Source: Candidatus Adlerbacteria bacterium (GTDB lineage Bacteria; Patescibacteriota; Minisyncoccia; Phycocordibacterales; SBAW01). Taken from it: a stretch of 44,539 nt of DNA. The position numbers and the translations under genes were made by a program. Below are positions 39,519-44,539 of this stretch, one piece after another. The stretch spans positions 1-44,539 of the forward strand of contig CAIJFH010000003.1 of NCBI GenBank assembly GCA_903819895.1, given 5' to 3'. Within the stretch, counting starts at the first letter, position 1. Each line of letters begins with the position of its first letter. Below the pieces are notes generated by a model, which worked only from the letters and a program-made list of their open reading frames with translations, searched no databases and was not told the DNA's origin.

Positions 39519-39983
39519 ATGGAAAAAATTGCACTTGCCGATGTGTCGGCATACGTACAAAAACTCTTGCAGCTGCCCGTGTTTGCAGCACAGACAGAAC
39601 ACACAGAGCAAGAAAATCACGCGCTGTTGGTTACCTTGGTGGGCGATCTGGGTGCCGGCAAAACAACACTAGTGCAAGCATTGGCAAAAAAGTTGGGTAT
39701 TACTGAATCAGTATTGAGCCCAACCTATGTGATTATGAAATCGTATGACATTTCCAACAGTCGATTTAAAAAATTAGTGCACATCGATTTGTATCGCCTC
39801 GATAAACCAGAAGAACTTTCGGCACTCAAGCTGGGCGCGGTGCTTGCCGACCCCGCCAACCTGGTGTGCATCGAGTGGCCCGAGCACGCGGGCACCCTCC
39901 TCCCGCGCCCCGACCTCACCCTCTATCTCTCCTCCGACGGCGCCAGCGAAACCGAGCGGTTTGTAGAAATCATCCAAGGGTAA
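39519..39983 (+). CDS. tsaE: tRNA threonylcarbamoyladenosine ATPase TsaE
   Basis: TsaE is the ATPase of the TsaBDE complex that makes t6A at position 37 of ANN-decoding tRNAs. The 154-residue protein has Walker A GDLGAGKTTLVQALAKKLG and the switch-like SPTYVIMKSYDI. The family's HIDLYRLDKPEEL (the DxYR motif) and VCIEWPEHAGTLLP (the EWP motif) follow. The N-terminus carries a short Gln/His-containing insertion before the P-loop (AAQTEHTEQENHA). TAGGAT/GATACT elements lie only 3-5 nt before the ATG. Confidence 0.95.
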   Translation: MEKIALADVSAYVQKLLQLPVFAAQTEHTEQENHALLVTLVGDLGAGKTTLVQALAKKLGITESVLSPTYVIMKSYDISNSRFKKLVHIDLYRLDKPEELSALKLGAVLADPANLVCIEWPEHAGTLLPRPDLTLYLSSDGASETERFVEIIQG

Positions 39984-40033
39984 CCCTTGGAATAGGCGTA
40001 GCTGCACAGGCGGGAATGAGATAGAGTAAAGGT

Positions 40034-41671
40034 ATGGATGAGGCAGAACTGCGGCAAATTATTGCAAATAAAAAGGAGGATGAACACACGGAGTTTAAGA
40101 GTGCATCTGGCGAGTTTTCTGTGTTAGGTGGTGACAAGCAAGACAAAAAAAGTCTCTATGGCTACGCTGTGGCGATTGGAAACGTAGGGGGAGGTCGTAT
40201 TATTTTTGGCGTGACAGACGACAGGAATATTGTCGGTACACAAGCATTTAAGAATATAGAAGATGTGCGGTCGCAGTTGTACGATCGAATGGGTGCAAAA
40301 GTCGAAGTGCAGGAGTTCTTTTTGCCGCAGCGTGTGGTCGTGGTCACTGTGCCTGGGCGGAGAATCGGCAACCTGTTTGATTTTTATGGGCGGTATCTCA
40401 CGCGGTCTGGCGAGGAGTTGGTAGGAATGAAACAAGATGAAATGGCTTCAGTTTTAAGTGAGGCACAAGAAGATTTTTCTGCAAAATATTTGGATGTCGG
40501 CATTGATGCGCTCAATGTTGATGCAATACAAAAAATGCGTCTCTTGTATGAAGAAAAAGCGAGACGAACGGGAAATGCTTCCAAATCAGGGTTGACGAAC
40601 TCCCAGTTTCTATCAGATCTCGGATTGTTCCAAAACGGGAACATAAATAATGCTGCGCTACTTTTGCTCGGGAAAGAGGATGCGTTACGAGATAGTATGC
40701 CTGATGCAGAGATTATCTTTGAATATAGAGTAAATCCATATGAGATACACTATTCCGACCGACTAAATCTACGAGGGGCGCTTGTTTTTTCTCTGGATAT
40801 TTTGTGGGATAAAATCAATTCTCGTAACTTTGTGTCACAACTGCCAGAGCGGCTCACGCGTCGAGATATACGAGCATTTAATGAAGAGGTGATTCGTGAG
40901 GCGATCAACAATGCGGTTGTGCACAGGGATTATCAAGCAAAAAAATCAATCTTTATACGGCAAGATAATACAAAGATAGTATTTGATAATCCCGGAGGAT
41001 TTCTTCCTGGTGTCACACCAGAGAATATATATAACCAGGTCAAATACAGAAATAGACGACTTGCCGAATCTTTCGAGAAAATAGGATTTGTGGATCGTTC
41101 CGGACAAGGAGCAGATTTAATATTCGAGAACAATATTCGCGAAGGTAAGGGTATACCCAGCTATGAATCTACACGATATGACGTATTGCTTACTTTGTCG
41201 GCAGTTGTAAAAGACGAAGAAATAATCTCCTATCTGGATGAGGTGACCCAACACACAAACACTCACTTAACTGTTGAGGACTTGATACTCCTCGAACAGA
41301 TCAAAGATAGGAGTACAAACAAGAAAATTACAAAGAAGGAAGTACAGAAATTTCTGGATGCGGGGATTGTTGTTGCAGATGGAGTCGGTAGAGGCACTAA
41401 GTATTTCTTGGCAAAGCGATACTACAAAGATCACAACAGGTTGTGGGAGTATACAAAAATTAAAGGCCTGAGTCGCGACGGTGTTAAACAGTTGATACTT
41501 GAGCACCTAAGAGAAAACAAAAAAGTAACGAACAAGGAATGTCAAAAGATATCATCAAACTTAAGTCCAAAGGACATTGCTAATATACTTCAGGAATTGC
41601 GAAGAGAAAACAGAATTACTTTTATTGGTAATCGCAGAAGTGGTTACTGGGCGTTAATAGTCAAAAATTAG
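40034..41671 (+). CDS. AlbA_2/Schlafen-type protein with HATPase_c_4-like domain
   Basis: The 545-residue protein has an N-terminal AlbA_2 (Schlafen AlbA) domain: EDEHTEFKSASGEF..., YAVAIGNVGGGRIIFGVTDDRNIVGTQ (residues about 14-70). A central ATP-binding domain of the RecG-like HATPase_c_4 type follows: EVIREAINNAVVHRDYQAKK, FDNPGGFLPGVTPENIY, RNRRLAESFEKIGFVDRSGQGADLIFE (about 285-375). Two winged-helix-like segments end it (EDLILLEQIKDR..., GVKQLILEHLRENKKVTNKEC). Such proteins are often called transcriptional regulators or defence-linked factors, but the biochemical role is uncertain. The DNA is visibly AT-richer than its neighbours, it stands between tsaE and polA, and repeats mark its 3' end; horizontal acquisition is likely. 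AAAGG and TAGAGT lie just before the ATG. Confidence 0.88.
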   Translation: MDEAELRQIIANKKEDEHTEFKSASGEFSVLGGDKQDKKSLYGYAVAIGNVGGGRIIFGVTDDRNIVGTQAFKNIEDVRSQLYDRMGAKVEVQEFFLPQRVVVVTVPGRRIGNLFDFYGRYLTRSGEELVGMKQDEMASVLSEAQEDFSAKYLDVGIDALNVDAIQKMRLLYEEKARRTGNASKSGLTNSQFLSDLGLFQNGNINNAALLLLGKEDALRDSMPDAEIIFEYRVNPYEIHYSDRLNLRGALVFSLDILWDKINSRNFVSQLPERLTRRDIRAFNEEVIREAINNAVVHRDYQAKKSIFIRQDNTKIVFDNPGGFLPGVTPENIYNQVKYRNRRLAESFEKIGFVDRSGQGADLIFENNIREGKGIPSYESTRYDVLLTLSAVVKDEEIISYLDEVTQHTNTHLTVEDLILLEQIKDRSTNKKITKKEVQKFLDAGIVVADGVGRGTKYFLAKRYYKDHNRLWEYTKIKGLSRDGVKQLILEHLRENKKVTNKECQKISSNLSPKDIANILQELRRENRITFIGNRRSGYWALIVKN

Positions 41672-41690
41672 TCAAAAATTAGTCAAAAAA
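41658..41690 (+). repeat. Three tandem 11-bp repeats across the stop codon
   Basis: TAGTCAAAAAT occurs at 41658, 41669 and (with one change) 41680. The gene's stop is the TAG of the second copy. A degenerate copy of the gene's last codons (GCGTTAATAGGTACAAATTAA) occurs again near 41727-41747, suggesting slippage or a partial duplication at the end of this gene. Confidence 0.75.
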
Positions 41691-41755
41691 CACAAGAAGT
41701 ATTGCTAAATAAAGAGAAAAAGCAGGCGTTAATAGGTACAAATTAAGTCAGACAG

Positions 41756-41761
41756 TATGAT
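41756..41761 (+). promoter_or_regulatory. -10-like element of polA
   Basis: TATGAT ends 8 nt before ATG 41770. No clear -35 is seen. Confidence 0.4.
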
Positions 41762-41769
41762 ACAAGCAT

Positions 41770-44187
41770 ATGACTACTATCCTCAACAAACGGCTCGTGA
41801 TACTCGACACGCATGCGATTTTGCATCGGGCGTATCATGCGCTGCCGGACTTGTCATCGTCTAAGGGCGAGCCCACGGGTGCCTTGTTTGGTTTGGTGTC
41901 GATGCTCACCAAGATTATCGCCGACTTGAAGCCCGACTACATCGTCGCGGCGTTTGATTTGCCCAAACCCACGCACCGGCATATTGCCTACGAGGACTAC
42001 AAGGCGCATCGGGTCGCGGCAGATGATGCGTTGGTTGCGCAGATTATCCGCTCGCGCGACGTGCTCGACGCATTTGGTATCCCGCGCTACGAGTGCGAGG
42101 GGTTTGAGGCCGACGACGTGATCGGCACGATTGTAGAAAAACTAAAACACGCACGCGAATCAAACACAAAAAATAATCACGGTAAAGAAGATTCTCTTGA
42201 TATAATCATTGCATCGGGCGACAACGATTTGCTGCAGTTGGTTGATGACGACCGCGTGCAGATGTTTACGTTTAAAAAAGGTCTCTCTGACACGATTTTG
42301 TATAACGAAGAGAAGGTGGTTGAGAAGTACGGCTTTGGCCCGGCGCTCGTGCCCGACCTCAAAGGGATCATGGGCGACGCCAGTGACAACATTAAAGGAG
42401 TGCCCGGTGTCGGCGAGGGGAGCGCGCTGAAGTTGGTCAAAACATTTGGCTCGCTGGAGTTAATCTACAAAGCGCTCAAGAAAAAAGGGGTGGAGGAGGT
42501 GGCGAAAGAGGCAGGCATACAAAAACGATTTGCGCAGCTCATGCTCGACCACGAGGAGGACGCGGCGTTTTCGAAAGTGTTGGCGACCATACGGCTGGAT
42601 GCGCCGATCGCGTTTACGTTGCCAGAAAAAATATGGAAGGATGGTGTTGATCGCGAGCGACTGTACGCGCTTTTGACTGAGTTCGACTTCCGCTCGCTTA
42701 TCACCCGCGTCAAGGCGCTCTTTGGCGAGACACAACATGCGCCAACCACCGAGGGGTTGTTTGGCCCGAGCGAGGACGTGCCAGCGGAGGAGTTGGCGGA
42801 TGCGCTCTTGGCGGTGTGGGTGCTCGACTCTAACACGACGCATCCTACCTTGGAGGATGTGTATCGTGTTGGTGGTGTGCGGACGTTTGTCGAGGCAAGA
42901 AAAAACCTCTTGGCGCAGATTAAAAAAGATGAGCTCTCGTTTGTGTATGAAAAAATCGAGTTGCCGCTGCGGCCAATTTTGCGCCAGATGGAGCAGGTGG
43001 GTATCAAAGTTGATCGTGCATTTTTGCGCACCCTGTCGAGCGAGTACACGAGCGAGTTGCAAAAGATTGCAAGGCGCGTCTTTGAGCAGGCAGGTGAGGA
43101 GTTTAATATTAATTCGCCCAAGCAGTTGGGTGACGTGCTCTTTGACAAGTTGGGGCTTGGGGTGAAGAATCAAAAAAAGACCGCGGGCGGCCAACGCACC
43201 ACGCGCGAGTCGGAGTTGGAGAAGATGCGCGACCAGCATCCGATTATCGCGGACATCCTCGCGCATCGCGAGCTCTCAAAATTGCTCTCGACCTATATCG
43301 ACACGATCCCCACTATGCTCGACGAGCAGAGCCGCTTGCACACCTCGTTTATCCAAACGGGCACGACGACGGGGCGGCTGTCGTCGCAGAATCCAAACCT
43401 GCAAAACATCCCGATCAAGACCGAGCTTGGTCGCGCGATCCGTCGCGCATTTGTGGCAGAAGAGGGGATGCTCTTGGTGTCGTTTGACTACTCGCAGCTG
43501 GAGCTGCGTATCGCGGCGTTTCTCTCGGGCGACGAGGCGCTCAGCGAGATTTTTAAAAACGGGCGCGATGTCCACGCAGAGGTGGCGGCGCGTGTGTTCC
43601 ATGTGCGCGGCGGGGATGTGTCCTACGAGCAGCGACGGCGCGCAAAGGTGATCAACTTTGGCATCCTCTACGGCATGGGGGTGAGTGCGTTGCGCGAGCA
43701 GTTGGGGACGACTCGTGGCGAGGCGCAAGAATTTTACAATCAATACTTTGCCGCGTTCCCACGTCTCGCAGCATATTTGGAGGAGGTGAAGGCGGATGCG
43801 ACGCGTCGCGGCTGTACCGAGACGTACTTTGGCCGACGTCGCTATGTCGCGGGTATCAACTCGCCGATACCCTACGTGCGCGCTGCTGCCGAGCGTATGG
43901 CGATCAACGCGCCGGTGCAGGGCACCGAGGCGGATATGCTCAAGTTGGCGATGGTCGACATTGCGGCATGGATTGCTGCCGAGAACTTGGGCGACCGTGT
44001 GCGGATGCTGCTCCAAGTGCACGACGAGTTGGTGTTTGAGGTTGCAGAAAAAGATATCGCTCGTGCAGCAGAGAAAATCCGCCAGGTGATGCAAGACGTG
44101 ATCCCGCTCGATGAGGCAAACAACATTCCCTTTTTGGTCGAGGGGAAGGTGGGCGTGAGTTGGGGCGAGATGGAAAAACTCGTATGA
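41770..44187 (+). CDS. polA: DNA polymerase I, 5' nuclease plus polymerase without proofreading domain
   Basis: Pol I removes primers and fills gaps. The 805-residue protein has the N-terminal 5'-3' nuclease (LVILDTHAILHRAYHALPDL, YIVAAFDLPKPTHRH, CEGFEADDVIGTIVEKL, GDNDLLQLVDD, GVPGVGEGSALKLV; residues about 1-300). The polymerase domain shows TTGRLSSQNPNLQNIP, motif A VSFDYSQLELRIAAFL, motif B RRAKVINFGILYGMG and motif C LLQVHDELVFEV. Between them only about 80 residues remain where the 3'-5' exonuclease fold would be, and no DxE metal motif is seen, so proofreading is probably absent. The total length is roughly 100 residues below E. coli Pol I. Its stop overlaps the start of the next gene. 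Confidence 0.96.
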   Translation: MTTILNKRLVILDTHAILHRAYHALPDLSSSKGEPTGALFGLVSMLTKIIADLKPDYIVAAFDLPKPTHRHIAYEDYKAHRVAADDALVAQIIRSRDVLDAFGIPRYECEGFEADDVIGTIVEKLKHARESNTKNNHGKEDSLDIIIASGDNDLLQLVDDDRVQMFTFKKGLSDTILYNEEKVVEKYGFGPALVPDLKGIMGDASDNIKGVPGVGEGSALKLVKTFGSLELIYKALKKKGVEEVAKEAGIQKRFAQLMLDHEEDAAFSKVLATIRLDAPIAFTLPEKIWKDGVDRERLYALLTEFDFRSLITRVKALFGETQHAPTTEGLFGPSEDVPAEELADALLAVWVLDSNTTHPTLEDVYRVGGVRTFVEARKNLLAQIKKDELSFVYEKIELPLRPILRQMEQVGIKVDRAFLRTLSSEYTSELQKIARRVFEQAGEEFNINSPKQLGDVLFDKLGLGVKNQKKTAGGQRTTRESELEKMRDQHPIIADILAHRELSKLLSTYIDTIPTMLDEQSRLHTSFIQTGTTTGRLSSQNPNLQNIPIKTELGRAIRRAFVAEEGMLLVSFDYSQLELRIAAFLSGDEALSEIFKNGRDVHAEVAARVFHVRGGDVSYEQRRRAKVINFGILYGMGVSALREQLGTTRGEAQEFYNQYFAAFPRLAAYLEEVKADATRRGCTETYFGRRRYVAGINSPIPYVRAAAERMAINAPVQGTEADMLKLAMVDIAAWIAAENLGDRVRMLLQVHDELVFEVAEKDIARAAEKIRQVMQDVIPLDEANNIPFLVEGKVGVSWGEMEKLV

Positions 44188-44539
44188 TGCGTGTCTTGGT
44201 TGGCATGCCCGCGCCACGCGGCGAGGGAGCGGTTGAGGAACTTGCGTGGGAGCAGCTGACCCCCGAGGAGGTGGCGACGCTTGCGTCGACGCCGTCGCTC
44301 CTCGGCGACACGCAAACATTTTTGCTGGTCGGCGCGCTTGCGGGCGAACTTGGTGATGCGTATCTCAAGATGGCGCCGGGGTTGGTCGCATCGCCGCACA
44401 CCATTATTTTTGAAGAAGAGAAGTTGCTCAAGCGGCCAACCGAGGTTTTGACCAAAGCGGGCGCGAGTATTGAAGTAGCCCCGAAGGCCACCGCCGCTCC
44501 CGCGGCGGTGGCGGGCGGCGGCGCGGCGAGGGCCGCGCC
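44184..44539 (+). CDS. DNA polymerase III delta subunit (HolA)-like, 3' partial
   Basis: The frame starts at ATG 44184 (or the next codon, ATG 44187), overlaps polA's stop, and runs off the window end. The visible 118 residues read as the N-terminal half of a HolA-type clamp-loader subunit. LASTPSLLGDTQTFLLVGALAGE resembles the SLFxxxRLVVxxG strand of HolA, and ASPHTIIFEEEKLLKRPTEVLTKAGASIEV resembles the region of HolA that packs in its first AAA-like domain. An Ala-rich stretch follows. The P-loop region normally upstream is short or missing, so the assignment is tentative. Coupling to polA fits a replication role. Confidence 0.6.
   Translation, partial: MMRVLVGMPAPRGEGAVEELAWEQLTPEEVATLASTPSLLGDTQTFLLVGALAGELGDAYLKMAPGLVASPHTIIFEEEKLLKRPTEVLTKAGASIEVAPKATAAPAAVAGGGAARAA

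Noticed and set aside
43276-44319. 347-codon minus-strand frame opposite polA
   Set aside because: It lies opposite the conserved polymerase motifs. Arg/His-rich composition is typical of an antisense shadow.
1-44539. CRISPR array, insertion sequence or prophage
   Set aside because: No regularly spaced repeats, transposase, integrase or phage structural motifs were seen.
1-44539. Reassigned TGA codon (code 25)
   Set aside because: Several well-supported genes end with TGA (for example polA at 44185-44187), and no conserved protein needs TGA read as glycine.

Overview
The window looks like a chromosomal segment of a Patescibacteria (CPR) bacterium, most like Parcubacteria. The inference rests on gene content: PrgI, a VirB4 made as two proteins, a CPR-type T4SS pilin, a DUF5663-like protein, a shortened YebC, and few biosynthetic genes. 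TGA behaves as an ordinary stop, which argues against a code-25 lineage such as Gracilibacteria. The DNA is GC-rich by eye (not counted), apart from a visibly AT-richer gene at 40034-41671. No tRNA, rRNA, CRISPR array or insertion sequence was recognised.

Layout. 1-8156: the 3' part of a ComM-type Mg-chelatase ATPase, a TrmB-like regulator with a triple half-site operator, an unknown Cys-containing protein, a PAP2-type membrane phosphatase, a small orphan gene, a LysM/M23 cell-wall protein, a large membrane protein and a DUF5663-like protein. 8205-11515: UvrD/PcrA helicase, a small lipoprotein with a strong terminator, and RsmA. 11512-25648: a small secreted protein, then a compact 13.7-kb plus-strand block of eleven genes encoding a minimal, monoderm-type T4SS-like machine (VirB6-like channel, PrgI, split VirB4, VirB2-like pilin, a beta-propeller protein, and several secreted or membrane proteins of unknown role).

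25638-30137: the classical origin region, with jag-yidC-rnpA-rpmH on the minus strand and dnaA-dnaN on the plus strand. The dnaA-dnaN gap carries a cluster of DnaA-box-like 9-mers and is the likely oriC. 30143-37471: PBP1A, TyrRS, an acidic protein, ruvC-yebC-mazG, a small orphan gene, a RelB/YafQ-type toxin-antitoxin pair, and ruvB. 37472-44539: a structured intergenic region with a 21-bp inverted repeat, a PilB-type ATPase, tsaE, an AlbA_2/Schlafen-type accessory gene, polA without a recognisable 3'-5' exonuclease, and the start of a HolA-like gene.

Two themes stand out. First, the T4SS-like locus has secretion-energising and membrane parts but no visible relaxase, coupling protein or outer-membrane core, so its job (protein export, DNA uptake or contact with a host cell) is open. 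Second, at least a dozen genes have a -10-like hexamer placed only 6-9 nt before the start codon. This implies leaderless or nearly leaderless mRNAs, whereas operon-internal and orphan genes more often show Shine-Dalgarno sequences.
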